64,000 nt of DNA from Erpobdella octoculata (taxonomy: Eukaryota; Annelida; Clitellata; Hirudinida; Erpobdellidae). Position numbers and translations under genes: made by a program. Shown here piece after piece: positions 35,260 to 47,699 of the stretch; within the stretch, counting starts at the first letter, position 1, and each line of letters begins with the position of its first letter. Under the pieces are notes generated by a model. That model saw nothing but the letters and a program-made list of their open reading frames with translations. It searched no databases and was not told the origin of the DNA. Location: positions 28,568,769 through 28,632,768 of the forward strand of contig OZ022244.1 of NCBI GenBank assembly GCA_963978895.1, read 5' to 3'.

Positions 35260-38200
35260 TCACAGCTTGTAGCCTCGGCAATGTTTCAGCTGGTTCTTGA
35301 GATGCTGACTGTAGGAGCCCGAGTGGGCGAAACTCTTGTTGCAATTCAGGCAGATGTACGGTCGCTCCCCGCTGTGGAGTCGCAGGTGCTCGTTCAGGTG
35401 GTGCTTGTGCTTGAACGCCTTGTCGCACTTGTCGCAGACGAACGGACGACGGCCTGGATGTGGACGTATAAAGTTCAAGATTACGCACGATCGCATTTAT
35501 TTTGTGCGAATATTTCAAATTATAAAAAAATAAAAAAAAAAAATTAAAAATAATTTCCAACCCGAGTGTTCGTACTTGTGACGCGCCAGGGAGCTCTTCT
35601 TGGTGAAGACCTTGTCGCATTCTCCGCACGTCAGGTTGAGCTTCTGCTTCGTCGTGGAGTAACGAAACGGAATCGATGAAGTTTCTATTAAATCCTTGGT
35701 ACTGGGGATGACCACGGTCACCCTCGAGCCGGCTGCCATCGGGTTGGCGGCCGTCGGGGATTGGTAGGTTTCGACTTTGCTGTTCTGATGAGAAATGAAA
35801 TTAACAACAAATGAGTAATTATAATTAAAAAAATAAAGAAAATGATAGTGACAAACATTAACAGTGACATCGTATTGGAAAATATTATCCCAACAAAGGA
35901 TGTACATATTTACTATGACGTGAAAATTTTTGTCGTCATTATCATTTATTAAGAAATATCAATAATAGAATGAGAAATTCAACAAACCGAATGTAATGGT
36001 TGGAGATCAGCTGTTTCAGGTGATGGAAGCGGAGAGCTACAGGTGTTTTCGGTTTTCACCTGGACGAGGTACGATCTCTCTATGAAAGCCATCACCGATT
36101 CGCTGCCAGCTAACGGCCTGCAAGACGATTGGTCGTTACACATTTCCGAAGGTGTGCTCGCCTTTAGTTCATTGCTTCTCGCCAACGGGGTGCTGCTTGC
36201 CACTGGTGTACCAGCCATGAAGAACGTGCCATTCAACAGGTGCGTCGACAGGCCAGCTGCAGGTAGCTTAGTAGCTTGAGAGGCGGGACTCAACGGAGTC
36301 ACGCCGTTGGTTTTTATCGAGAGATTGAGAGCGAGCAACGAGTCAGCAGCCGATTCACAGCCGTAACTACCCGAAACCTTTACAGAGAGATCCAGAGGTT
36401 CGTCTTGCTGAGCCGCCGAAGTAACGTCGATTTCGGATTTCGTTTCGACTTCGTCCGTCGAAAAATCCATACTGAGCGGACAAGCGCTGTCCTCCGAATA
36501 ATTTAAAACGGAATTGTTGTTGGCGGCGGGAGTTCCGAAATTCTTGACGGTCTGATAAACGTTTTGTATGTCCATGTTATCGCACTGGCTGCCGAACAGA
36601 GACCGAGCCCTTCTACGATCTCTGGCTCTTATGTTCTGAAACCAGACCTGTTTGAAAACGATAGGAAAAAATATTTAAAAATTCGTCGTGACATCTCTAC
36701 GTCGTGACATCTCTACGTCGTGACATCTCTACGTCACGACATCTCTAAACTTCCGCAATGTAATTTTTCTTTTATTTTTAACTCGTTCAAAACAATAAAT
36801 GTTGAAACGGTTTTTCTTTCATTTCATAAGCTGCTAAGTCCCCATTTAAAAGAGGGTTATGAGAATATTTGCAATGTTAATTACGTAATGTATTAAATAA
36901 TTAAATCTCGAAGCATCAGGTTCTATTACCATTTCATTTCAATACCGTTTCATTGTACTACTACGCTTATATTATTCATTCTACTCGACCAACCTGAACG
37001 ACGCGCTTAGGAAGACGTGTCTTCTTCACGAGAGCCTCCAGATCTTCTTTGACCGGTCGCTGATTCGTCTCGTAGAACTCCTTAAGGATTTGCTTGTTTT
37101 CCGAAGAGATGAGCGACCTCATCTTCTGATTGTGGCAGCTCGAATCCTCCTCCATGGACGTCTCCGACTCGCCGGCGGAATTCTCGACGGGCGCTCCTTC
37201 GTTCAGCATCGCCTTGTTCCTCATGTGAACGGCGGCGGCGGCCAAAACGTCGAGGCTGCCTTCGGAGGACGGCGTGACCTTCGCGCAGTTCCATATTCCG
37301 GAATCGTTAGCCGTGTTGTTCAGAGACGTTGAATTGTTGTTGTTGGCGTCGATGCCGTCGTCGCGTGTCGTTCCGACGTCGGGCGTCGTACGCAGAGAAG
37401 TCTGAGCGAAGAGAGGCATGCTGAAATTCTGAGAAGTTGCGGGTCTTATCTGGTGAGCGAAGAAAATCGGAAGGTTCGGCGCGGCGTTGTCGATTTTCAG
37501 TTGGAGCGACGTTGGCCTCTGGATTTTCACTATCTTCGGAACGAAGCCGATCTTCGGAGCTGCACCGCCGGAATCCGCGGCGGTTAAGGGCGAGGCTTGC
37601 GGAAGAGTTATGATTTGACCGTTCTGCACCGCGAGAAAACCGTTGACGGTTTTGTTGGAGTCGATGAGAAGTTTCGGAAAAACGGCTTTGTCGTTTACGA
37701 CGCCCTTGGCCATGAACTTCTGGTGGTGCATAGTCCAGCACTTCTTTGACGTTCTGTGGCTGCTGTACGACCCGGAGTGGCTGAACTTCCTGTTGCAGTT
37801 CTTGCACTGGTAAGGTTTTTCTCCGGTGTGTGTTCGCACGTGCTCCTTCAGGTGGTGCTTGAACTTGAACGCCTTGTTACAACGCGAGCAGCAGAACTTG
37901 CGCATCTCCGAACTCTCCTGGTGACTGAATTGAAACGAATTTTAATTTTTTTTTTATGCTTGAGAACATTATATAGGCATTTCAGCAATGCATTAAGATT
38001 GACTGACTGACAATCAACTCATCAATATCTGCAGCTAGGACGGATTCAGTTAACTATCATCATCTTGAAACAACACCCAATAAAAGAATTTGTATAAAAC
38101 GACAAAGACAAATACCTAACCATATGTATACAAAGACAAAGACACATACCTAACCATATGACGCTGAAGAGTGTAAACATTCGAAAAAGTCTTTGAACAA

Positions 38201-41200
38201 GTCATACACATCAGTGATTCTTCGTCTTGGGGTGTCAATAGCTGGTGGGGGTCGTGGGGGAGGTGGTGGTTGCCGGCCATCGGGGTCAAATGCGGACTTT
38301 GTGGGTCAAACTGAACGGAACGGTTCAGCCCTTGGGAGTCTTCAGAAAATCCATCGTCGCACCTGCTACACTGGAGAGGGACAGCTGAGCTGGACAGCTG
38401 ACTTTCATCGATCACGAGCTCATCGCTCTCCTCCTCCTCCTCCAGCTCATCTTTTAAGGCACTGAATGTTCCCGAGTTCGTGTCATCCTTTGCTGGAGAT
38501 GGATGCTGTTGGTCTGTAAGAAATTCGTTTAAAGAAATGTAACTAAAATCTGCACAGGTTAAATAAACATTCAATCAATCAATCAAAATTCTATTTGAAT
38601 AGATTGTAATTAGCTTGGGGGAGTGTGATTAGAATCCTTAATTGAAAGATAATATTTTATTTAAACCTTTTTCTACGTTAGACGTCATTAAGACTCCACC
38701 TTTCTGTAAATCTAGGTACAAAACTATCTAGAACTTTCAAGTCAATAATGACAACTGTTCAGTTCACAGCAAACAAAAAATTAGCTCACCTTGTCAATCA
38801 AGGCTCATTAATAAAATCATAGATAAATAATTTGAAGCATATCATTAAATATACTAATTACTTTAATCTCATTATTCAATCTCTCATTGTTGGTAAACCA
38901 TAGATATATGTTGATAACGATTACCTGTATGACTGACGGCCACAATGTTACGCAACCATTTATATTAGTAGGCAGCATCATATTTATTATATGGTACCGT
39001 TCACAAAGGGAGTTTCAGAACTAAGAGAACTAATTTTTATAAGCCACGTCATAGTACCTAGTGGTAGTCAGCGTGTCCAATTTAGTTAGCCCCCCCCCCC
39101 CCCCATTAACTGCCGACTTGACCATTACCGATTGAAATATTTAATTATTACAGTGTGTAATAAAATTCGTTCATCTGAGTTCATACTAGCTTTGTAACGC
39201 GTAATCACCTATATCCACACAAAATATATAACCCTATTATTATCTATACTGAGACAACTCGGAATGGGGAAAAAACGTAGCGCCTGGCTCAATTCCAAAG
39301 AGAAACAGGAAACTATTGAAAATGTTTCGCAATCAATTTACTCTTATAGACTTTTGGTCTCTGTTTGTCTCACAAACGTCAATGATATTATTCCCACAAA
39401 AATCGTAACCTGTTAATATCACCTTTTAGTAATTAATTTACATTAATCAGGCACTCCGCTCATTGTATACATCTAAACCCAAGGATAACGTGATGTAACA
39501 TCTGGATACACAACCTGCTCTAGTTGGCCTAAATCGGTACAACCTGTAATTACGTCATATTTAAATGAATACTTTTGTAATTATGATACAACTACTGACG
39601 CTACTGTATATTGTTACATGAATTTATTCTCAATCATGATATAATCAGTGTTAAAACATTAGGCCTAAATGAGTATTTTTTATTAGGTTTTTATTATATA
39701 AAGATATCCGTGATCTAAACCATTCCTAACTGTGGGTGGGTTCCTCCAGGAACTCTCAAACGCGTATTTTCCTCAAAGGCAGAAAGGAGCGAGATAAGGA
39801 GAACTATAAAAGACATCTGGAAAGGAAACCAGAGTGCGACGATGCGAAAACTTCCCGTCTCACTCCTATAATAATCATATTGTACCGCAATGCAATACGC
39901 CTGCTATTCTGATTCGCTTTCTCAATATATTCGCTGCTAATCCAGCATAATAAAGGCGAATATTCGGAATTCAGGGCTTTTCATTCTTATATTTCTTCTA
40001 GACCTCACCACTGCATAAAAATCACTTTTTAAAAGATTTCAACGTACATAAATATACGTCGTAAAACTATTTAAAAAATAGAAATTATAAAAAACTGAAT
40101 TTAAGAATTAACAAAAAATGTTCTAAGAATGGGTCCGACGCCATGAGTGGCTATCTCAAAGTCTCATAAATAAGCTATCATAAGAAGTTTCTCAGACGAG
40201 CATAATTAGAAAATTAAGATGTAAATCATTGACTAAGAAAGTACCAGTGAGACCAAAAAAACAGTAGCCTGGTTGCGAAATGTAAAGTCATTTGTCATTT
40301 CCGTACATGCATTTGTGCTTCGAACGTAACTTACATATGCAGAACTACTCTTATGTCGGAATTACAAATATTTTTAAATTGTTACAAGAACTCGTGGTTT
40401 CTGTGCATCCGAGGATGGCGCAATATGGCGTATAACACGTCTCAGAATAACTCATCACCATGAACGAGGGAGCTCAGAAAGTATATTTTGAATATTTTCC
40501 TCACTTTATCCTTGTCAACAATGCCGATGCAATTCCCGTCAGAGATTTACTTCCTCGCTTTTTCTTTTCAAAGTTATCTCTCCATCCATCCATCCATCCA
40601 TCCATCCATCCATCCATCCATCCATCCATCCATCCATCCATCCATCCATCCATCCATCCATCCATCCAACACTACCACCACGATCTGACCATCTTATACA
40701 TCAACAGCAACCGGACACACACACACACACACACACAATCAATATCTGGGACACGAGCGACCGTACGCGAGGCATGCAAATTTGTTTTTCATGGCGAGAG
40801 TATACCCCCCGCCCGTTTGTATATCAGTCACCGTACAAACGAGAGGGCTTACACATACATATGTCAACGCCCGTTCCCTAACCACACCCCTTATTCCTCC
40901 CCTCCCCACTAACATTCTCTTTTCAATGTGAACCCCACACCACATCGCTCGTATGAATATTTCATGAATTCCAGACCGGGGCAATAAAAGTGCCCCTTAT
41001 CTATATATATAAAAATGAATGTTTGTATTTATGTTAATGTCCTTTATGCATTGCTACACCATTCATCCGATCGTAATGAAATTTTCACACAACCTTGAGA
41101 GTCAATGAAAATCAAAACTAAAAAAAAAATTTTTGAAATCCGTCACAAAATGAGCGGAGCGGAGCGGGTGAGCGAGCGGGAACTATATATATATATGTAT

Positions 41201-43893
41201 GTGCGTATGTATGTGTGTATGTATGTATGTGTATGTGCATGTATGTGTGTCTGTGTGTGTGTTTATGTATGTACTAGCGGAGATACCCGGCGTTGCCCAG
41301 GTTTTTTGAGGTTTTTCTAATGTTTGTCTCTTTCTCTCCCGTTTCCTTTCCCACCTGCTTTCCCACTCCTGTTAGCTTTTCCGTTTTCGGTCGTTTTCCC
41401 ACTGCCGGTCGCTTTCCCGCTCCCGGTCGTTTTCCCGTCCCGGTCGCTGCCCCGTTCCCGCTCACGTTTGCTCTCCCATTCCCGCTCACGCTTGCTTTTC
41501 TGTTCCCGCTCGCTGTCCGTTCCGGGTGCTTTCCCGTTTCTATAATAGACAAACTAACCCACAAACATTCATATATATATATATATAGTCTTAGCAAATC
41601 TATTTTGCGTTTTATAGGCTAACAGAAGTTATGAAAGAATGTAAAAGAGAAAATGAGCGGGAACGGAAACGGGAACGGGAGAGCTACCGTGACCGGGAAT
41701 GGGAGAGCAAGCATGACCGGGAACGGGAGAGCAAGCGTGAGCGGGAACGGGAAAACGACCGGAAACGGGAAAGCGACCGGGAACGGGAAAGCGACCGGGA
41801 ACGGGAAAGCGACCGAGAACGGGAAAGCGACCGGGAACGGGAAAGCGACCGGGAACGGGAAAGCGACCGGGAACGCGGAAAGCGACCGGGAACGCGGAAA
41901 GCGACCGGGAACGCGGAAAGCGACTGGAATCGGGAGAGCAAGCTTGGAAGGAAACGCGAGCAAGAGAGAAAATCGATAACAGAACTTCTGAGCGGGAAAG
42001 CGACCGGGAGCTGGAAAACGACCGAGAGCGGAAATGCGACCGGGAACGCTACGAAAACGGGAAAGTGGAGAAGGGAACGGGAGCGAGAGAGACAAACATT
42101 AGAAAAACCTCTAAAAACCCCGGGCAACGCCGGGTAACCCCGCTAGTACCTTATACGCACGCTACTACGAGCTGCAGCCGAGAACGACCTCAAAATGTAA
42201 ACACGTTATGTATGTAAACCGGTATTTAAGCCATATAGGTAAGCAGTTACAATCGACAAAAAGATCGTTCCCGTTGAGGTAAAGTCGACAAGCGACATTT
42301 GCACCCACGGTAAAGACGACAACTGGTCGTTGATTAATTTCCATATCGTCATCGTTCCTCCATAGAAAGGCCGAACGTACGATGCAGACAGGTGGCCACG
42401 AGAGGCCGAAAAGAAATTAGAAGGTTAGCCAGAAAGAGAAAGTTGTGGAGTAATTCAATTTGCGGTTTCCTAATTGCGCATCGAAACTCTCTCACACAAC
42501 AGACAGACAGACAGACAAGGCGGGCAGTGCCGTTAGTTCAGTTCTGCTGCATCCGCGCTCGTCTCCACAGATGTCAGGACAGATGGCTGGGACAACAAAG
42601 AAGGAAAAGTGAATAGAGGATTGTCACATGACGGGTGGATGGTAGGTAGGTAGGTAGGTATGTAGGTAGGTGTAGGTGGGTAGGTGGGTAGGTGGGTAGG
42701 TAGGTAGGTAGGTAGGTAGGTAGGTAGGTAGGTAGGTAGGCAGGTAGGTAGGTGGGTAGGCATGTAGGTAGGTAGGTAGGTAGGTAGGTAGGTAGGTAGG
42801 CAGGATAAGTAGTAGGTAGGTGGATGGGTGCTTGAGTGGGTGGGTGGTTAGATCGATATGGGTGGGTGGTCGGTGGTCAGGCGAAACGCTTATCAAGCAA
42901 AGAACGAGATGAAAAAGAATTCTTTCAAAAGACCAACAACGATGGGCGTGCTATGATAACCACACAGCAAAAGCACACACAAATAATAATAATACTTAAT
43001 ACCTTCCTCTTCCCTCGATTTCTCCGAGCTCTGGACATCAACGTTTAAATGACAAGATACGTCTCTCCATCACCCCCCCCCCCCACCACCACAACCGATG
43101 CGGGGGAAGTCAGGACAAAATTGCCACCATCAATCACAGTTTCGAAAAGAGAATGGAAGAGAGACAGAGAGGGAGAAAGAGACAGAGAGGGAGAAAGAGA
43201 CAGAGAGGGAGAAAGAGAGGGAGAAAGAGACAGAGAGGGAGAAGGAGAGGGAGAAAGAGACAGAGAGGGAGAAAGAGACAGAGAGACAGATTAGGAGAAA
43301 GAGATACAGAAAGGGAGAAAGAGAGACACAGACACACACAAAGAGAACAGTACAGAGTTGCCGATCTCGTTATTAATATGCACAGATGATCACGGAGTAG
43401 GTAGGCTGTCTCTCAACCTGCCAAATTACAGCATCTCACTGACCAGGGAGGACATGAGAGGCGATTCATCTTTATCAAATTGTCAACTTATTTTTCTTTT
43501 TAGGCAGACATCAGACATCGGCTGCCGCGGCGTCCGTAGCGTCTCTAGCGTCTTCTATGCGACGAGACGATTAGTTGAGCCTCCCTTTAATCGTTCCGTA
43601 CGAACTTTTTTCTTTGAGTTTTTGATCTCTTAAAATATGAAAACAGAAAGGAAACTGTTTTATCATTTTGAACACAGCAACTCATCATCATCATCTTCAA
43701 CTGTCTTTTCAAAGGTGTCCAGCGAGAGATGCCTGTTGTTTACTGTTTGATTGCACACGCGCGTTTAAAAGCATCCTTGAACAGGTAATTACGCTCAGAA
43801 CCTGCCGAAAATTGGACGAATTTCCCATCAGGCCTGAAGCATCATTTATTTATGATGCAGCCGTTCGCAGTTCAAGCTGAAGCCTGCAGCTGA

Positions 43894-43936
<43 letters not shown>

Positions 43937-46900
43937 GTTCATATCAGGGACGTCATTTCAGCAAAACCTTGGGGGGGGGCAGCATGTTCTCAGGGCCCAC
44001 CAAATTTACAAAAACATCAAAAAAATTCGAAACCCTGTTTTCATTTTTGCTCTCAAAAACCTACCAGGAGAGGAGTGATCAGAGCTACTTTTCCAAATTT
44101 TTAATAACAAACTTTACGGGGCCCACTAAAACATCACATGGTGCCCACTTCACCGTCATAGGGGCCCACCTACATTCAAAAAAAGACCCCGCTCTAACCT
44201 CTGAAGCTTCTCAAGCCATTTTTGGGACCGAAAACTACGTCAGGGAGATCACTCTAAAGTCAGGGAGAAATATCCCCGTCCCCCAATTGACGTCCCTGGC
44301 TCATTTTCTCCACCAGCGTTGCGCGCTCAATAGTGCTCAGCCTATCTTGAAACACTTCATGACTTAACGTAAATGTGCTTGTTGTTTGCATGTATGTGTC
44401 TCTGCTTGTTTGTAATTATGTGCGTGAATCGCAGTTACACGGCCATCAATGAAATGTAAATAAACGTTACGAGATTAAACGTCGACAGGAAATGTTCTTC
44501 TTCTTCTTAAACAACTACAAAAGATCTTGAAGAAGAGCAGCTGAAGTAGTGTTCCGTCGTTGGATGTGAATTTCGGCAGATCAATCGATACGAAGACTAC
44601 TTAAGTAAGACGAACCGTTCAACAAACTTACTTGCATATTGCATAACCACGAAGTAGTTTGAGATGGACAGAGGACGATAAACAGAAAGAGAAGTGGGTC
44701 AGATTGATGTCCTTTTTGAACTTCGACAAGTTCGTCTTGGAGTTCAAAGAGTGTGTTAGTTCAATAGTTGATTGAATGATGATGGAAGATAAATTAAGTA
44801 ATAAATGGCTAGAGAACAAACGGAAATGCACGGATTGCGTAACAACTCGATTAGAAATAAAAAAACTTAATATTCATGATCTTGTCAATAGCAATTTTAT
44901 TTAAACCGATCTCATCATCATTATCACGACCGACAACCACCATCACCATCATCATTATCGCAACGAGCAATCATTATCACAACCAGCATCATCATCATTA
45001 TCGTAACAACCAGCATCATCATCATCACAACCATCAGCTAATCCATCACATCCTCCCAAGATCATCAATCAGAGGCGAAAAGATAATTTCTCCTTTGTTC
45101 CACCTTGTCCACCTGCCCCGCAATTTTCCGTTGACCTTATATATATATATACACACACACACACACATGCATACATACACATGCAGTATATATTATATAT
45201 AGAGTGTAATCATCTCGATATATAGAGGTAAATTTATCATACAAATGATGCAGCTTAATGTGCATGTATCCTCACCCTACACAGACCATTTTTCCAGCTG
45301 CACGCTCTTATTTACAAGAGGAAACGGCGTACTGGCGTACTGGTTTTCTATATTTATAATTACAGATCTGATTCGTCCATTTGACGTAATCTGTCTCAGT
45401 CCTGTGTAGTTGTTGGCAGTAGTTGGAGACTCTGGCATCATCTATGATTCATGAATCTTCAGTTGTGAGTGGTGTACTCAATATGACGATTGAGGGTAAT
45501 GATGACTACGATGATGATGATGACTACGATGATGATGATGACTACGATGATGATGATGACTACGATGATGATGATGATGATAACGATGATGATGACGATG
45601 ACTACGATGATGAAGATGATGACTACGATGATGATGACGATGACTACAATGATGATAATGATCACGAAGATGATGATGACTACGAAGATGATTATGACTA
45701 CGATCATGATGATGACTACTACGAAGATGATATTTAAACACAAAAGCCACCGGGCTTCCGCAGGGCCAAAGTACACGGGGGCCCAGAAGTAACAGTTGAT
45801 CTTCAATCAAAAAATGTCTCTTATAGAGATCTTGCTTGGGCCAATGAGATATCGCTCAAGTTATGCTTCCTCTCAGCTGTATTTATTCAGAACACACACA
45901 CACACACACGTATACATATATAGCAAGATGAAATTATTTAAAATTAATTTGCTATCGTGGCTCGGCCAGTGGGTACTGTGCACCCCACCCGCTCTTCTGT
46001 TTGAGATCGAGACACCGGCGATACAGGGGACAAAACAGAGAAGGACAAGTCTTAAAACTAGACAGCTGTTATAGCTAATAATATAATTAGAAGTGCTTAA
46101 TTAAATCATTTGGGGATGCTGCGCTGATTGGTCCGTCGTCTGCTCGTTATCTCTATTTAGCAAAAAATTCCAATTCAGCTCCCAAATTGGACGCGAAATA
46201 CTTCCTAAATGACTGACTAAACCAGGATACCCTAACCAACCATTTCAACCCATTATTTATCGTCAGCGGGAGGAACAAAATAGCTCTCGGACTTCCAAGT
46301 AATCGGTAAATATCATCGGTGTAAACACTTACATTATTACAATTACATAATCGGATTCATTATCATTGTGGTCTTGAAGTTCTTTTGAAGAACATACGCC
46401 ACTTTAATAAAACTCGGATTCATTATCATTATCATTATAACATTTCATGCACAATTATGCACAAACCTTCATAGAGGTTCGTGGACGACACCAGCTGCTC
46501 GGCTACGGCTAGACTCTCCGAGTGGATTGCGTCTCCCGCAGGTGTCACAGACGACGGCTGAGTCGGCTGAGCCAGCTTAGCCGGAAGCGTTGCAGCCGAA
46601 TCGACGGCGGCTATAAGGACAAAAAAAAGAAATAAAAAATCATTAAAACACCATTTATAAGCTTTACATAAATGACTCAGAACAAGTTTTTGTGTCTACA
46701 CTTAAAATAAGGGCGCCAGCTACAAAAAGCCACACAGTGACGTGTACACTATACTCCAGTTTTGTATATAAAAGACCACCTGTACAAGTACGGAATTAAG
46801 AACAACGCGGATACACAAGGAGGTTGAACAGGGGAAAAAATTAGTACGAAGAAATAAAGAAACAGTGCATTGAACAACAAGCATGTCATATTTACTATTT

Positions 46901-47643
46901 AGTACTATTTACAGTATTTACTAGTATTTACACATTCACAAGCCAGAGAGTCGCAGAGCCTAGGTGAATGTTTACTCTGAGATACTAATAATAATAATAC
47001 TAATAATATAATCATCATCTAAACTCCAATCTGGTGTATCATCACTAGCATGCAGATGCAGAGCAGGTACCACACTCTATCTACACCTGTATATGTATAT
47101 ACATACATACATTTTCTGATATTAACAAGTAAATGTACAAATATAGTACAACATGAAACCAACCACTCAAAAAAAACTGCGATTTACATTTACGGTCGAT
47201 GTTTCAGACACAAAAACTTAGCGAAAACAAACTAAATTCTAGAAACTATACCCCACTTGCAAAAAAAACTAAATTGCCATAATTCAGAAAATTATTTTTT
47301 AACTTTTCTATAACTCAGTAGCCTAGCACCCTCTCCCCGTAACAGATATACCAACGATACACAAAATTTTGTCCCAAACACACTGTATAACGAAGAAATT
47401 GATAAATAGCCACTTTTAAACACCTGTACAAAGAGGTGACGAGGAAACAAAACCAAAAAACACACCTTGTGGCATCGTCGGTCCATCGCAGGTGAGATCG
47501 CTGCTGCTGGAGACGATGTCATCGCCCCCCGTGTCCTCCATCGTGGGCTGGTTGTGGTCCGTGAATGTGATCTTCGTCTGGGGAAGAATCGACCTTCCCT
47601 CGGGATCGGTCGAAAGCGTCAGAACTCGAAAGCTACTGGTCAT
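35260..47643 (-). CDS. zfh1/ZEB: ZEB/zfh1 zinc-finger homeodomain transcription factor, complete 7-exon model
   Basis: Exons 5' to 3': 47643-47466, 46610-46467, 38513-38150, 37924-36994, 36647-35988, 35784-35562, 35453-35260. Phases agree throughout and the total is 2694 bp (897 aa). An in-frame TGA lies just 5' of the ATG. The N-terminal zinc-finger cluster has [39 protein letters not shown] and [17 protein letters not shown]...KKC. The homeodomain reads [13 protein letters not shown] to [17 protein letters not shown], split by an intron at Q|V. Next come the CtBP-recruiting motif EPLDLSVK (about 36380-36400) and a related ALNLSIK. The C-terminal cluster has [25 protein letters not shown] and [17 protein letters not shown]. 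This architecture is specific to ZEB/zfh1, a nuclear repressor that binds CACCT sites in mesoderm, neurons and EMT-like processes. Vertebrate ZEBs have an extra N-terminal finger; here a CSRCDDGF stretch may be its remnant. Confidence 0.93.
36680..36747. repeat. 17-bp tandem repeat in the homeobox intron
   Basis: Four units of about 17 bp (CGTCGTGACATCTCTA) sit about 33 bases into the intron side of the exon carrying homeodomain helix 3, close to its acceptor. The last unit is inverted in part (ACGTCACGAC). Confidence 0.85.
38103..38160 (-). repeat. 34-bp tandem duplication containing the ZEB exon-3 splice donor
   Basis: CAAAGACAAATACCTAACCATATG and CAAAGACACATACCTAACCATATG occur 34 bases apart. 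On the coding strand each contains CATATGGTTAG|GTAT. The upstream copy (donor at 38150/38149) is used in my gene model; the second potential donor lies at 38116/38115. Confidence 0.8.
38514..40999. other. ZEB large intron, proximal part: no gene seen
   Basis: The intron between 46467 and 38513 is 7.95 kb. This part is unique AT-rich sequence with a poly-C run near 39092 and the (ATCC)n array. I found no alternative coding exon here, though a missing N-terminal zinc-finger exon could hide in it. Confidence 0.6.
40581..40667. repeat. (ATCC)n microsatellite
   Basis: About 22 copies of CATC/ATCC, followed by a short (AC)n at 40716-40737. Confidence 0.96.
41000..42146 (+). mobile_element. Non-autonomous Helitron with internal minisatellite, split by a nested copy
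   Basis: The element starts TCTATATATATAAAAATGAA after an A (40999). It ends in the hairpin CCCGGGCAACGCCGGG followed by CTAG (42143-42146) and a T. This fits the Helitron rules: 5' TC, 3' hairpin plus CTRR, insertion between A and T. Its 5' domain (CTTTATGCATTGCTACACC, then TGAAATTTTCACACAACC) recurs at 62591. The core is an array of an about 18-bp GCGACCGGGAACGGGAAA unit (41650-42060), open on both strands and giving false RERESD-type or FPFPVA-type ORFs. No Rep/helicase gene is present, so it depends on an autonomous partner. Confidence 0.8.
41274..41587 (-). mobile_element. Nested inverted Helitron copy
   Basis: On the minus strand it runs from a TATATATATATATGAATG 5' end near 41587, through GGGAAAGCGACCGG-like units, to CCTGGGCAACGCCGGGTATC and CTAG (41277-41274) next to T. 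It sits inside the 41000-42146 element in opposite orientation, right after a (TATG)n run. The 5' TC is slightly eroded. Confidence 0.72.
42636..42805. repeat. (GTAG)n microsatellite
   Basis: GTAG/GTGG tetramers over about 170 bases, giving spurious LPTYLPTY ORFs on the minus strand. Intronic in ZEB. Confidence 0.96.
43153..43335. repeat. GA-rich minisatellite
   Basis: Units of GAGAGGGAGAAAGAGACA (about 18 bp) repeat roughly nine times. All plus frames are open by composition. Nearby 43897-43932 is a pure (GA)n. Confidence 0.93.
43360..45480. other. ZEB large intron, middle part: no gene seen
   Basis: Unique sequence with (ATC)n near 44910-45030 and short (AC)n and (TA)n runs near 45140-45170. 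No coding exon or transposon is supported. Confidence 0.6.
45495..45735. repeat. (GATGAC/TACGAT)n minisatellite
   Basis: GACTACGATGATGATGAT units (about 18 bp), decaying towards the 3' side. It gives an artefactual poly-Asp/Tyr reading frame. Confidence 0.95.
46367..46412 (+). repeat. Possible CR1-like 3' UTR remnant
   Basis: TGTGGTCTTGAAGTTCTTTTG, then ACGCCACTTTAAT resembles the 3' UTR of the intact element (TGTGGCCTTGAAGTCGTTTG, then ACGCCACTTTAAAT at 18820-18856). It is followed by ATTATC repeats instead of AAATA. Confidence 0.5.
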
Positions 47644-47699
47644 GTCTCACGTTTTTTGATTCGATCGAAACTGAAAAGTTTTAAAATTGACATAACAAT

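Noticed and set aside
35198..35629. Minus-strand 143-aa ORF over the ZEB C-terminal exons
   Set aside because: Wrong frame; it runs across the 35454-35561 intron. The true zinc-finger frames flank it.
37307..37807. 166-aa minus-strand ORF ([12 protein letters not shown]...)
   Set aside because: Shadow of the ZEB 37924-36994 exon in another frame.
41619..42137. ORFs rich in RERESD or FPFPVAFP up to 168 aa
   Set aside because: They are readings of the 18-bp Helitron minisatellite on both strands, with no start context or homology.
43898..44367. Plus-strand ORFs of 68 and 132 aa
   Set aside because: The first begins inside a (GA)n repeat and neither shows domain or codon signal; intronic in ZEB.
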